A DNA stretch of 64,000 nucleotides. Source: Fragilaria crotonensis. Its lineage: Eukaryota > Bacillariophyta > Fragilariophyceae > Fragilariales > Fragilariaceae. Below the pieces are notes generated by a model. It was not told the origin of the DNA. It searched no databases and saw nothing but the letters and a program-made list of their open reading frames with translations. A program made the translations under genes and the position numbers. Below, one piece after another: positions 41,759 through 54,200 of the stretch. Each line of letters begins with the position of its first letter. Positions within the stretch are counted from its first letter, which is position 1. Location: positions 23,763 through 87,762 of the forward strand of contig JAKSYS010000212.1 of NCBI GenBank assembly GCA_022925895.1, read 5' to 3'.

Positions 41759-44725
41759 CGGTCAAGATAGAGTATCTACCTTTGTCAGACATCCTATCTA
41801 TCGACTCAACCCCGGCAACACAGTTCTTGAGAGAGTTTGAGGGCAACTGCAGGGGTAAGTTGATAGATAGGAATGAATATGTTTCAAACGGCGGTGCTCA
41901 ATCTCATTGTGGAACGCTGGCTTCCAACACGAGATAATATTCCGACGTAATGTCTCAGCCTCATTTCCTATTGGATATACGTACATTCTGTACTGGGTGC
42001 TGCGCCATGATTTCACTACACAAAACCAGCTATACAATAAAACGTACTCCAGTACGTTCGGAGTACAAAAACTTGTACCTTGGTACCTTGGTACTCTGGA
42101 GTCTGGAGTACTCGTACTTGGTATTGCTGTGAATTCTGTTCCTACCTGGCACGTTCACTTTAAGAGTACTTGGCCCTGTAGCAGAGCACTGCACTCCTCT
42201 CACTCTCCAAAAGGCGTTCCACCCGGTGTCTTTGAGACATTTCGGAGTGGGCAGATATTTTCTGAACTAAAACTTAAAGGGGGGCTGATATGCTCGGACG
42301 GAGGGGTTACTGGGACCCTTGCCTCCCACCCACACCATGTCAATAGCTACTCTCGTCAGAGGTCATGAAGTATTCTGGGCATTGGCATCAGTGTCACTGT
42401 CAGTCATTGCAAGCAAGTTGTGTGAAAGTTCAAGCAGGGAAGACCTCGCTGAGATCGATGATGTAACAACCAAAGGAGCCAAGATGCCGCTGACTAACGC
42501 TTCTTTTTGTCGTATTGCCAGCGACAATGCAATGTACTCTAGTCAACCATCCCATATGAATATTTGTGCAAATGCTGTACTGCCATTATAACATGAAGGG
42601 ACTTATACTTAAAGAAAAGCTGCTCACTATCTCCCATATTTGCAAAGGATCCTCATTTCAATGATGCATTTGATGTGCTGGAAGTCTTTGCATTGCTACT
42701 TTCTTGTCCGATATTGAATGGTGACAAAAGCTTGCTTTATGTTTGATTATCCTGCAAATGATCCTGCCTTTTATTGGATGTACTAGATCGTTGCAAATTG
42801 GTGACATCAATACGGGTCGATGTTACCCCAAACCTTTTGAACCACTTGTGAAGAAAATGAATGTTGACATGATTTGCCAACAGTTATGGCACTCAACAAG
42901 ACCCAGGTTGATACATATGGTTGACTTCAGATGAAGCGTATGACCATCTCTCATGGACTTACAAAGCACAGTCTTCGTTCACACCATACAGTCGTCCAAA
43001 TTCTTGGGCATATTTCTCATGGCCCCACTCACAAGCCGCGTTTCAAGGGTGGCAAAGTAATTGTTAGCAACCCACAGCCATTCTTTGGACCCACCAAGTG
43101 GCACTGTCATTGAAGCCAAGCCAAAATGTAAGCTGGTCCACCTTTCTCCTTAACAAGATGCTCATGTAGACTTAGTTTATCCTCCTGGAAGAATCTGGAT
43201 TCCTCCACCTGCAGCGCAATGGATGTTGCGCTACAATCAAGAGGTCTATCCAATTGTGTGTTGTCTTAAGTGAGTCCCATTCATTATTGGTGATACCAAG
43301 GGTCGTGCCTGTCTTGTCTGTGGGCACTAAACCGCTCAATTCTCTTCAATAATTCAACTTTGCCGCTTACTGTGTGAATGTCACAGAAAGCCCAGCATCA
43401 TCAACATGTTAGCGTATAGTACTGGTAACCTGGGACAGCTCAAAGACTTGTCACAGAACTATCTGCAAAAGAATGGTTTCCAAAGGATGCCCAGCATGCC
43501 ACTCAATGCAGGGTAACCAAAAACTATTCACATTGTTGAACTAGAGTTCTTGTAGTGGTGCAGTTGCGGCATTTGGCAAGATGATCTCTACCCGTGTCGG
43601 CATGGTTGTGCTTCTTTTAGAAATGGAGGGAAATGGATTCCAGCTTTGTCCTCCAGAACTTGGTGCATTTGTACCACAAACTGAGATAAGGTTTCTACTT
43701 CTAGGCAGCTACATTTCATGTTACTGAGCGACCTCATCGGCTGGCGGGTGTTGTAATGGCTGGGAGAATTGACTTTTGAGTACTTACAACAGATTTACAA
43801 AAGCAACATCTTTCCAGCGTGCATTGCTTGATTTCGTCAAATGTGATGATGCTACAAGCGATGCCTCCAAATGTAGTATACCGACATGCATCTAGTAGGC
43901 CACCCAACAAGAAACATATGACTGCGTCGATGAAGAGTGAGTTTCTAGATCCATAGATGCAGAGGAATCACCGCTTTAATGATGTTCAGATTGTGGCCAA
44001 TGAGGAGACAATAGGAGACCATGCAAGAACCAAATAAGGACTTTCTAGTAAGTGAACATGAGAATTAGGAGTTCTGTTGTGCATATCTGTCAGTAAGGAT
44101 AACCATCCATTGCAACTCAGAAGGAAAAGGTGTGGTGTTGATTTGGAAAAGCCAGAATCTGTCATAATGTTTGGTACTGTTTACTACAGGGAATTGTGTA
44201 AAGCGCTGGAGTCAATGGTGCCAACAATTCAACACGTGAACAGAAGGAGGAGATGGAATTGCACATAAAAAGGACAAAATCATCCTACTATTACAATGCT
44301 GCTGAGTCATGACCATCGTTAAGGAGCTTTGTTGATCAGCATGCAAGATAAGTGCACATGCTTGCCTTAGTAGCCTGAATTTGTTGAAGATGAAGCGAAC
44401 ACGATAATGGCCATGGCAACCGGGATGAAATCTTGCTGATGGGTCCAAAACGGCGTAGCACCCATGTGTCTATGACTGGTAGCATGGCTGGTGATGGTAA
44501 CGTTGTAGGTGTTACAATATATATATATAGTAAAACGTGACAAACTTAAACAGTGTTTTTTGCAATATGAAAAATATCTTGCTTTAAATAAACAATATAC
44601 CAAAAGGCTTTTCGATGTATAGGGGGTCGCGGGTCATTATTTGTCTTAAAAAAATGAAAAAACTTAAACGGTGTTTTTGTAATTTCCCCTAATTTCTATT
44701 ATCGTTCCGTTGCATCCGCTTCCCT
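41759..44725. other. gene-poor region, probable old transposon debris
   Basis: GTAC-rich at 42040-42130, then about 2.3 kb of sequence with short broken frames on both strands, such as 42931-43113 (+) and its complement. It reads like a decayed element, but no motif can be assigned. An (AT)n run sits at 44517-44529. Imperfect direct repeats of AAACTTAAACRGTGTTTTT lie near 44545 and 44660. Confidence 0.35.
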
Positions 44726-45231
44726 TTACACGCTGTTACATTCATTGAGCGCTCCGAATTGAGTAGACACCATCAAACCTTCAGAGCCTATGTTGAAGGG
44801 AACGGAATCAATTTTTACTTCATTCCAATCTTTGAACCGTGTGATGAGAGAACAGTTGCATTGCGTTGTTAATGCGTACATTACCTTGGTGGCACGCATC
44901 AACGAACGCGTGACTCCAGATAAGGGGAAACTCGTATCAGTATCAAAAGCTGTAACCATCTTCAATGTTTTTGGAAAAGTCACCAACTGACGAAGGCGAC
45001 GATTGCTCACCACCCTGAATGATTTTTATTACGCCCTCTGCGTTTTCTGAGTGCATGGCCATCGGCGAATGCTGGTGGCGATGATGAGGTTGGTGTAGAC
45101 AGAAAAAGCGGGGCATCGGTTGGCGCAGGGGAATTGTCATGGAAGAATTCCCATGGAATGTTTGGAGAATACGTTGCTGCTGCAGACTGCTGGCCCACAG
45201 CGTTCTTGAGACCAGTACTGACGGACGACAC
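44726..45231 (-). other. coding-like frames after the stop of the 45274-47732 gene
   Basis: Frame 45231-45007 (AAATYSPNIPWEFFHDNSPA) is in register with the gene upstream and follows its TGA after 14 open codons. Frame 45013-44726 (TLKMVTAFDTDTSFPLSGVT, WNEVKIDSVPFNIGSEG) follows an acceptor-like TCATTCAG near 45013. Both have natural protein composition. They may be 3' exons of the same gene, with 45274 either a premature stop or inside an intron I cannot define. Confidence 0.35.
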
Positions 45232-45273
45232 TTTACCATGGGAACGAAGCGCTCGAGAACGCTGTTTCTTACT

Positions 45274-47732
45274 TCAGCCAGAGACATGCTTTTGATTTAC
45301 CAACGGATCGTGCTGGCTAGGTCGAAGGTCGACAGTTGTGTTTTCTTTCGGATGTTTTCCGTCGCGGCGAGCATCTGAGTTATCAACCTGATCACTACCG
45401 AGATGAGGCGCTTTCGTCGTACTCCGAGTACGTTGTTGCGGTTTAAAGAATCGATGAGAACGCCAAGGTTCCGAGCCAATTTGCGACGAGGTGATCTTTG
45501 AGGTACTTGCAGAATTTTTTTCTTCCGGTGTTGAACGGGACGAGGTCAAGCCATGAAGGTGCTTTCCTGAATGAATTGAAGTCTTCACCTGCCGATTGCT
45601 GGTATGTGTGTTTTTGCCTACACCAGATCGTGCAATCGACTGTCGTTGAGAAGGAAACGGATTGAAATCGTTCACGCGCTCATGGGGTTGTGTTCGCAAG
45701 GGTGCATTCAAAAATTCATCGAACGGTGAGTTCGAGAACGATGTCCAATACTCCTGAGCACCTGCCTCTTCCTCAACAGGATCAGCGAGCAAGGGACCAA
45801 AATCAGAACCATCCGAGCTTTCCTGTGGGGTCGTCGCTTGATGGAGTCCATATCTGGTATTTTTAACTTTGGGAGTCGATCCATTGCGTGATGACTTTTT
45901 GTCTTGAATATCATCTGCAGGTGAACCCTCAGGTCCACGACAACTCTGCTTTGCGTTACTATTTGAACAGGCAAGCCCAGCGTTGCATTCGTCGAAAGGT
46001 TGCTGCTCTTCTACGTCTCCGCTTTGGTATGGCACGACTCTCACGGAATGACGCCCTTGGCGAATAATTTCATCGTCTTGTGCGGGTGCGTTCATTTGAT
46101 TCCTCAAGGCTCCGGTTCTAAGCCCCACAGTCTGCGGGACAGTCGATGGCCCGGTAGGTTCCTTCACTGCCGTCCCATTTCGGTGGGTACTTGGATCCAG
46201 AACCAACGAATCAGGATTGCCTCCTCGTTCATTTTGTTCGTCACATGATTTGTAGCTGTCCAGGTTGCACAAAAGGTTGGGAAATTGATCCGTCATACCA
46301 GTCAATGAACAGGATGGGATGTTCGGAGTCCTGCTTTCACTTCCATGGCAGCCTTCTACGAAATTCCATCTCCTTGCCGCCTCATCAGCGAAGTCACGCG
46401 GTATCCTACGTACGTCAGGAATTGGGATATTCTCGGTAAGCTGAGCGTCCCATGTTTCACACTGGAGGTCATCGCAATTCAAGCCATAGTTGCTGGGTTG
46501 CCTCGCGTCACACGCACCCGTTGCTTCTCCCGAAGAAAACATGGAAGTCACAGGGTTGTCGTGGCCAAACAAGGGTCCAAGGAGCGAAGTTTCCGCTGCA
46601 GCAACTGCGGCAAGGGATGCCTCCTTTAGTTTGTTGGCATCCGAAAAGAGACTTGAAAGCATTTCAGCGTAGGCTCCAACGTCGTTGTCCTGTGCCGTGT
46701 CTTCAATGGTGTCTCCGTCCTTGGTGTCGAACGTAGTTTCTGCATCGATCAATGTCGACGTGTCTGCAAAGGATTCATATTGTTGCTCATCATCAGGTAG
46801 GGACTCGATGAGGTCGGATGTGTCGAGGCCGAGGCCTGGGGGAAGGAGTTCGAGAAATTTTTCAAAGATCATATCAATGGAAAGATAGTTATCTTCGAAG
46901 GATACGTCGGGTGAGGAGGGAGGGGTGGAATCCGTTGATCCGTCATCGACATGCTTGTGAGCCGCAATCGCCTTAGAGAGGACGATATTAAGTTCCTCCA
47001 TAGTGTATTCCACACCGTGAACAGGGTCGACATTCTCCTTGTCGCAAAGGGGATCATCTGCAGCATGTTCGTCTGAAGGGGTCAAAGAGCAATCGAGTGA
47101 ACTTGCAGAGGCTTGCGCACAAGTGTCCTTAGCAACTGTGTTCTCGGATGTATGGGACCACGGAAAGCACATGTCGACTGGCGATACGTGGTGCTTCGGG
47201 TTCCCGTTTGGCCGAGTCCAGTGTTGAAACTCCAGTCTCATCATTGCCTCCGGCGACGCGATTTTTCGCTGCAAGAGGAGGGTCGTCATGAGAACCACAA
47301 GCTTCCGGAAGGAGTTGGCGTTTGCAAGCGACAACTGCAGATCCGTGGTACATCCCCGATCTTGCACCATTCTGTTTTCCGGCGAGATACCAGGACATCA
47401 TCTACAATCCAAATGACCTCCTCCTCGTCCAGAGGCTTTCCCGCCAATCCTTCCGTAGCACGCACTCGAGTATTGGCAACGTCGAGGAGCTCCTCCAGGT
47501 CATCGCTACCAAGGAGGGCATCAACTTGCGGCAATTCCCGCCCGCCACTGGAGGCATTCTTCGTTGCGTTCTTTTGGCTCGCGGCGGATTTGTTGCCCTT
47601 CAATGACGACTCATCCTGACTTACTGGCCGTACACCTGGTGAGCTTCTGCTGTCGTGTATCTCTGGGTTTCTCATGACATGCGAGTCGAGATTGTGAACA
47701 AGTTGTTCCGTCTCTGCAAGAATACGAGTCAT
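45274..47732 (-). CDS. large low-complexity protein, unknown function, two exons
   Basis: Exon 1 runs from the ATG at 47732 to 47391 (114 codons, phase 0). A 56-nt GT-AG interval (47390-47335, donor CTG|GTATCT, acceptor GATCTGCAG) joins it in frame to exon 2 (47334-45274), giving 800 residues. The join reads VIWIVDDVL then LSLANANSFRKLV. The N-terminus (AETEQLVHNLDSH) is helical. The middle is acidic, with IFEKFLELLPPGLGLDTSDL and AEMLSSLFSDANKLKEASLA as the only ordered-looking parts. The rest is Ser/Asn/Gln-rich and probably disordered, with a basic tail. No known domain, signal peptide or membrane segment is seen. TACTCCGAGTA lies within its coding sequence at 45420-45430. A TGA ends the frame, yet the next codons still look coding. 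Confidence 0.55.
47335..47390 (-). other. candidate 56-nt intron
   Basis: Donor GTATCT at 47390 and acceptor CTGCAG ending at 47335. Removal joins two long frames exactly. Confidence 0.6.
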
Positions 47733-48458
47733 GGAGCATCCAATTATTATGCATTGAGATTGTGGGCACTTCCGCTAAGATTACAGATACAAAGTTGTTG
47801 GCATCGCGCTTCTGATTTCGGAGGGAAAGGTGGGCGTCGATGTTTCAATTTCAAACCCTCACTCACCCATCAGAATGCGGACGGACCTCGCTCGTTTTAT
47901 GGAAAAGAGACACAGTGAGCAAAAGATTCAAATCGAAATGCATATATTTGCGGTTGTAGGTTTCTATTGTACTTTCGAAATTGGATATACAGCTATTTAC
48001 ATCAATACATTTTTCTTCCAAGACCAGAATTGTTGTACATATGTATCATAGTGTTTTTTCGCACTTCACGCACTGCTCTGAGTATACCAACTTGCAAGGT
48101 ACAAGTATGCATACTTGATATTAGTACATACCAAGTGGAGTACTTGGAGTACGACTCTGAGTACATTAATTGTGCTTCTCAATTTGGATGCACGAGTTTT
48201 AACGACTACATACCAAAATGAATACTATCATACATTTGTACATAAGAACAGGAGGATGCTGCAGAACATTCCAGGTTTCATGAATCGTTTGGAGTTCTAC
48301 TGGAGTACTACTTGGTAGTAGTACACGCTAAATCACCATGATCGCACAGCAACCTCGTATTTTTGTATGTGTATGATAGCTGGTGCCCGAACTCGGTGCT
48401 CGAAGCGCACACCAATGCGAGTATCGTCATGCTTACTGGAGTATAAGGTTTTTTGTCG
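47733..48458. other. intergenic, GTAC-rich
   Basis: Upstream of the 800-residue gene. Many GTAC, AGTAC and TACT words between 48080 and 48330. No supported gene. Confidence 0.5.
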
Positions 48459-49434
48459 AGTACAGTCTACAAGTACTCTCGATATTATGGGTACCCTGGT
48501 AACTGGCGAAAAGTGCCCATAATATCGAAACACCCATAATACATTAACACGTGATTTGTACGTGCTTTTTCAGTCCTGGCACAGTACAGTAGTGTTCTAC
48601 TGGAATGAGTGTCTTGTACTAGTACGTAGTAAATAAGTACAGTACTGGAGTGTAGGTAATATAGCTCCCTCAAAACCTATGCACAATCAATAACTCATCA
48701 ACAACAGCAACAACTAATGATACTTCTACAAATGCCTATAGTAATATGTGGTCATTATGGCAGCAGTAACAGCTTGACTGGAACCAGGACATTAATGATA
48801 GATGAGATGCTATTGAGCCTACAATTGAGGTAGTAGCAATTGAGGATGCTATGAATCCACTGACAGAAATAGCAAGGGTGTTGATCCCAATGATCCTCCA
48901 CCTCATTAATTGCTCTCACACCCTGGCTGCCCTTGAGACCCTGAGGATGTTTCAAAGCAATCTTGGCTAGCTAGTACCTTGAATCAGAGCCTTACCAACA
49001 AAGATGCCAAAATGATGCAAATAGCAAGAGGGACACAGACATTTCAATCTAATCGAGAAGGCCGCAGTCAAGCATTTGCAGAAACAAGGTATCTCGGGAA
49101 CAAGTAAAGCTGCCAGCCAACTGTGCTTCATTTTTCTACTATGAATAAGCCACCCACAGATGAGGGCATTGATGCACATCATGATGACTCTTCCTACTCC
49201 TCAGCAGCAAGTGCCACTGCAATACATGATGTCATAAGAGAGTAGCAATGAGTTCAACAAGCATAGGAACTGGCCATTGTTAGGCAGTCAGTGAAATGAT
49301 CAACTACAGTACCATATACACAGTACACAGTATGGACGTGGTCTGTCCGTCATCGGACGTAAATCCAGAATAATGCCCATATTACCGAGAGTGCCCATAC
49401 TATTTTGCCCATAATATCGCGAGTAGACTGTACT
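48459..49434. mobile_element. candidate non-autonomous element with terminal inverted repeats
   Basis: AGTACAGTCTAC at 48459-48470 and its reverse complement GTAGACTGTACT at 49423-49434 bound a region of 976 bases. Just inside, CGATATTATGGG (48480-48491) is mirrored by CCCATAATATCG (49408-49419). Further copies of the GCCCATAATA-type word lie inside both ends (48515, 48532, 49374, 49392). Such terminal plus subterminal repeats are typical of small DNA transposons. No target duplication is evident, and the interior has only short broken frames. Confidence 0.45.
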
Positions 49435-50245
49435 TGTATGCATAGCTTGCATAGTTCATAATCTGATGATTGATGATGATGTGAAATGTGAAGGACAAAA
49501 ATGGTACTACCGGTTACCGGTAGTAACAGGGTACAAGCACACAAGGACTGGTAGTTGTATCGGCATACTGGGACATCTAAGAGACCATAGAATGTGTTCA
49601 TCTTCCATCATTGATCTCTAACTATTCGTCAACTCGACAAAAGTAGTTGTATGCACAAGTTATTCGATACTGAGTACGCAACTACGAGCTAGCTAGTCTA
49701 CCCGGAGGAGGGAGAATAGGGTACGGAGAACACCATACTTGTAGTCGAGTACTCGGAGTAGATCCGAAGCGTCACCCGTGGTAGTATTTGACTTGCCGCC
49801 GCGCCGCCGCCCAGGCAACGAGACTGAAACCATGACAGTACGACTTGTAGTTGGCAACCAAACTATTTTCTTGAAGATTCCATTATGAGTACGGAGTACG
49901 GTATCAGCTATCACCATTTCGAGTCGCCTTCACGAAACCGCTGGAACTGATCCTCTCGTGTCTTCGCTTGCTGTCTATTTGAATCATCAGAGATCGGTCA
50001 CAACACAGTGCATCACTTCATCAAAGAGCGCAATAATCATAGTAGTCATGCATCGTCCGAGAGAGAATCTGTGAGAGCTTCGACGTGCCATGCCAGTATG
50101 CCAAGTGCTTCCAGACAATTAGATCCTGTGTGATCCATGCAACACCAACCTCGCGACATGTCTGCAGTAGCATGGAGTCTCTCGTGTCTTTAACACGAAT
50201 TGTCTTGGCAAGAATTTCATGTATCTTCTACCGGTAGTCGACCGG
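49435..50245. other. intergenic, GTAC-rich
   Basis: This contains ACCGGTTACCGGTAGT-type palindromic words near 49508 and TACTCGGAGTA at 49750-49760. A 74-codon minus frame at 49693-49917 has no motif and is not supported. Confidence 0.45.
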
Positions 50246-50629
50246 TCAGCCAGGCGAAATCATGGACGAATTTGATTCATCAATCATCATCATGTCGAGA
50301 CCTCGCGATGACACGTTTGTTGCTGACCATGTTCGCTCTGCTGCATTGTACAGTTGATTTGGATCGCTTCTTGGTGCTTCTGTCGTCAATCCTGATAATG
50401 AGGATGACGACGACAATGACGATACAACAGTGTCGTGACGAGGAGCAATCGCGTCCATGGAATGATGATGATGGTGCCGATCCTTTAGGTTATGCGTCTT
50501 GGCATGTGTCTGCTCAAATAACAAAGCTAAAGGTATTAGACAAAGGCTAATCCAAACACACAAGACCAGCATAAGTGATCTGCATTGTGATGGCGGAGCC
50601 TTATGGGGTCTCTTGAATGATATCGCCAT
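50246..50629 (-). CDS. possible small type II membrane protein or N-terminal exon
   Basis: This has 127 codons from the ATG at 50629. A basic N-terminus (ISFKRPHKAPP) is followed by one hydrophobic segment (LMLVLCVWISLCLIPLALLF, about residues 20-39) and then a His/Ser-rich, probably lumenal part. That is the layout of a Golgi type II signal anchor. The frame stops after a short Ser/Asp/Met-rich stretch with no catalytic domain, so it may be the first exon of a lost or unrecognised gene, or chance. Confidence 0.3.
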   Translation of the reverse strand: MAISFKRPHKAPPSQCRSLMLVLCVWISLCLIPLALLFEQTHAKTHNLKDRHHHHHSMDAIAPRHDTVVSSLSSSSSLSGLTTEAPRSDPNQLYNAAERTWSATNVSSRGLDMMMIDESNSSMISPG

Positions 50630-51240
50630 CGTCCTATAAAGATACAGCAATTCGTTCGTTTGGCATCAAGTTGTCAATGTTGAAGCCTTGTTGCTGTTTG
50701 CACTTTCGCGCCAGATTTTCAAGTTAGAAGCACGTTTGAGTGGTAGCCGTAGCTACCGGTAGTCGAGTATTTCCAGTACAGTAGACTGAGCTGTGCACCA
50801 ATGTAGGACTATGTATTATGTATTATGTATGCATATTGTACATATAGTTGTCGTTACATGTTTGATACCGGTATCCTGTACTGTACATATTTTGAGGGAA
50901 GGACGAAGGACCACACACGGTGGATGATGTAGGGTACATGTTCCTTCTCTATAGCTATATATAAAATGATATCATCCATCAGTTGATGTTGGCGTCAGTG
51001 GTGCCAGTGGATGGTTTGAAGAGGCAACTGATGTGATCGTTGCACCCCACGAACGCCAGATGTTGGAGCTGTCACTTCTAGCGGGGATTTGCGTATCACT
51101 GGTCACGTCACGCCTTCTAATCTTGGGCTTCTGAAACTGGTATCCGCATAGATATTGGAGCAAAAGAAGACGAGATAGACACTGAACATGTATCAAAAAG
51201 AACCTATGTAGCTGTGCATAATATGCAGAGATCTCAATAC
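50630..51240. other. intergenic
   Basis: GTAC words and repeats of TATGTATTATG near 50810-50830 are present. A TATATATAAA sequence lies at 50957. No supported gene. Confidence 0.4.
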
Positions 51241-54200
51241 TCAACATGCATTGCCGTTGGCACACACGCATTGCGTCGTCGAGCAGCATTTGTCGTATGC
51301 AACCTGTTGGAAACCCGTCGCGCAAGGATTCGGGTTCAACGCTGGAGCAGTCTGGTTGCAGTATGTTCCGCCTGTACCGCCAATACAATTTGCTGTGATT
51401 CTGATGTACGTTCCCTGAGACGACCACGGCAGCAACACTCCTCCTCGTTCGAATCGTTCAAAAAGGTACAGCGTTGGCACCTTGCCTGGACTTGTGGCAT
51501 TGTAGCTTGGAAAGATCCACCCTGTAGGGCCGCCGATGTAGTCATTGGAAAACTGCACCACTCGAAGCGTCAGCAAACCAGTGGAGCTCATGAAATACGT
51601 GTTACCGGCGGATGTCCGCACCGCGTCTGCAGAAGCAGCTTGCGTGAATGTCGCCTTGCAGCCTAATGACGCACCGTTCCAACAATATGGAGACCAGGCA
51701 AAGATACTGAAACCAGTACCTGGTGGGTAGGCAATGTTCAACATTAATGGGTTGCCCGGTGGAGCTTCGATTTGTTCCAACCTGATGGTCTTCGGAGCAC
51801 CTTTAGTAAACTTGAGTAACCACCCGAACCCACCAATTGGACCAGCGACATCCGCCTGGGCTGTTACCGGCAGACCAGCATCTGCCGCGAACATTGGTCC
51901 CATATGCTTGATATAGCCGAGAGCCGGGCACGGCTCCCCTCCGCCATTTGTGCACACCGTTGATCCAACTTTGGCGTGTTCAGCACTATCGAATATGAGA
52001 GATACGTGACCGAGACCACGTTCCGGTCCAGTGGAGAGTCTGAAAAAGTTTAATGGACCCTCGGCGACCGAAACTGTTTCGTTGTCCGGTTTCCACCACA
52101 TTCCAGTTCCTAGCGCACTTGCAATTACGGAGCGCTGCCCGAACCCTGTGACGGAGCCGTCTTCATCTAACCAATTCTGAAGCCTTGCAGACACTGAAAC
52201 AGCAGCCCCGGAACCTCGGAAATCATTAAAGATGAAACGTCGACCGCATTTCTCAAAGGTAATATTCTTCGTTCCCTGCGGAAGGAAAGGTAAGGTGAGG
52301 AACCCAAGAACGAACCAGTTGGACGATAATCTTCTGACACTTACCTGCATGATCTCAGGGTTATATTGGGAGCTGTGAGTCAGAAAACCAAAAACACTAG
52401 AGCCAGAGCGACACCCGGTTGTTACATTGTTGGCATCGCAGCCATTGCCACCAACAATACTACCACAATTTCGAAATGTTGATTTTGTAATGATATGTTC
52501 TTGACCGGTATCATACCAACCAAAGCCATTGCCACCAAAGCTATTGGCAAGTCCACCTGGAGGTAGATTCATGGGCTCGCCGGTCCTACAAGTGACAAGC
52601 ATGTTGTCGATCCAAAACCCAGATTCCAGTGCCTCGATCGAAAGAGCACAGTCGTGACACTCAAACCCACGCACCTCCATTCTACCCGACCAAGAGCCAA
52701 TGCCAACACTGGGAGTAAGGAAAGCTTTGTTGTTGGTGAAACGCATGAACGCCTTGTATTGAGTTGGACACCACCTGCAATCTCCTTGAGCACACAGATC
52801 CATCAAGCATGTGTCGCGTTGCTGGTCAGCGAAGTCAAATGATCTGCCAGGATTGTACTCTAACACATTCGCTGAATTATAATAAAGAGCTCCACCGAAG
52901 TAAAAAGCACCAGCATGATACCACCACCATCCACTTGAATGGGCCGTGTTGCCGTCGAGCTTGTTCCCATCGAGGGGGACAACCGACGAAGGTCGCATCC
53001 TAAGGGTTTTGTGTGGGCCCAAAGGTTTAGGAAGGTTGGGAAAGGCGAAACCTGCCCAACCTCCACTCGCTGCATTGCCAATCACTTCGTTTCGGACATT
53101 TGTGATGTAGAAGCCAGCTGCCGCCACATCTGCAGGCAATGTTAAATCTTTCGATTGCTTGAAGATTTGAGTGGTTTGAGCGTCGCCATAAGGAATGTCA
53201 GGTCCAATCATGTGAATGTGGGCGGCCAAGTTGAAGTGTATCTTGTTGTATTGCTCGACGCCGTCTTCTAGGTAGTAGCAGAAGCCAGTAACGTCAAAAG
53301 CGACATTCTCGGACACCGTCACATTATTCGTCCCATGAATCGAAATGCACCTATAGTACGATCTCTGAACAGAAGAGTCACGGAAGTAGCATTCTGGACA
53401 ATCATTCAACAGATGAAAGTGCATCGGATATCGACCAAGGACGTTGGTTTGTCCCATGCGGAGCAATTGAACCCCTTCAACATATCCTCGCCCCCCGTCG
53501 AGGATTATAATGTGACCTCCGAAGCCTGTCAGGCTCTTGTTCGGGCATGGTTTGTCTGTGTTGCCGTAAATCCAACGGCCCGTACACTTGACAGGATTAG
53601 CGTCTGTCGGCTCTGAATCCGTAGCCGATCCTTGCACCACAATGACTCGAGTCAACAAACCAACCTCAGCTTGATAGGCTTTGATTGCTACATGCTCATT
53701 GACGACGGCAGATTGCAGGTAAACGATCGAGCCGATCGCTGGACTGTTGTCGACCGATTGAACGCGGAGAACCTCATTCTGATGCCACTCCTTCGAATCT
53801 TTCACCGCTGTTGACACTAGAACTATTTCCTGGCCAAGCTCCCAATTGACGTCTTCCTGGAGCCTCAACGACGTATCGCCTGGCCGTGCGGTAGTGGCAA
53901 GTCGAGTCCACGTGTGGAAGAAGCGCTTGCCATGAAGAGACAGGGTTCCATTAACAGATATACCTTTGTATGTGGGGTCAGAGGCGCTCGTGGTCGCAAG
54001 TAGGGGGCGGCTTCCGTATAATGTAATCGTCACCTTGGTTTGTATGCGGCACGTCTCTGAGCCAATCGTCAATTTACCCCTGACCGCGATTCCTGTGACA
54101 TCTAGAGTGATGCCACTTGCGTTTTCTCCAATAATTAATTCCGATGACGGTGGAATGTCAATTACTCCCAACCTGGTGGGAACAGATTGTCGAATTACAA

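Noticed and set aside
42319-43113. Short plus-strand frames in the 42-44 kb region as genes
   Set aside because: They are broken every 60-90 codons with no recognisable motif. They are better taken as debris.
49693-49917. 74-codon minus-strand frame
   Set aside because: It has no motif, lies in GTAC-rich intergenic DNA, and no splice or promoter context supports it.
50972-51427. 151-codon minus frame overlapping the end of the G8 gene
   Set aside because: It is out of register with the conserved C-terminal Cys-rich frame and has no motif.
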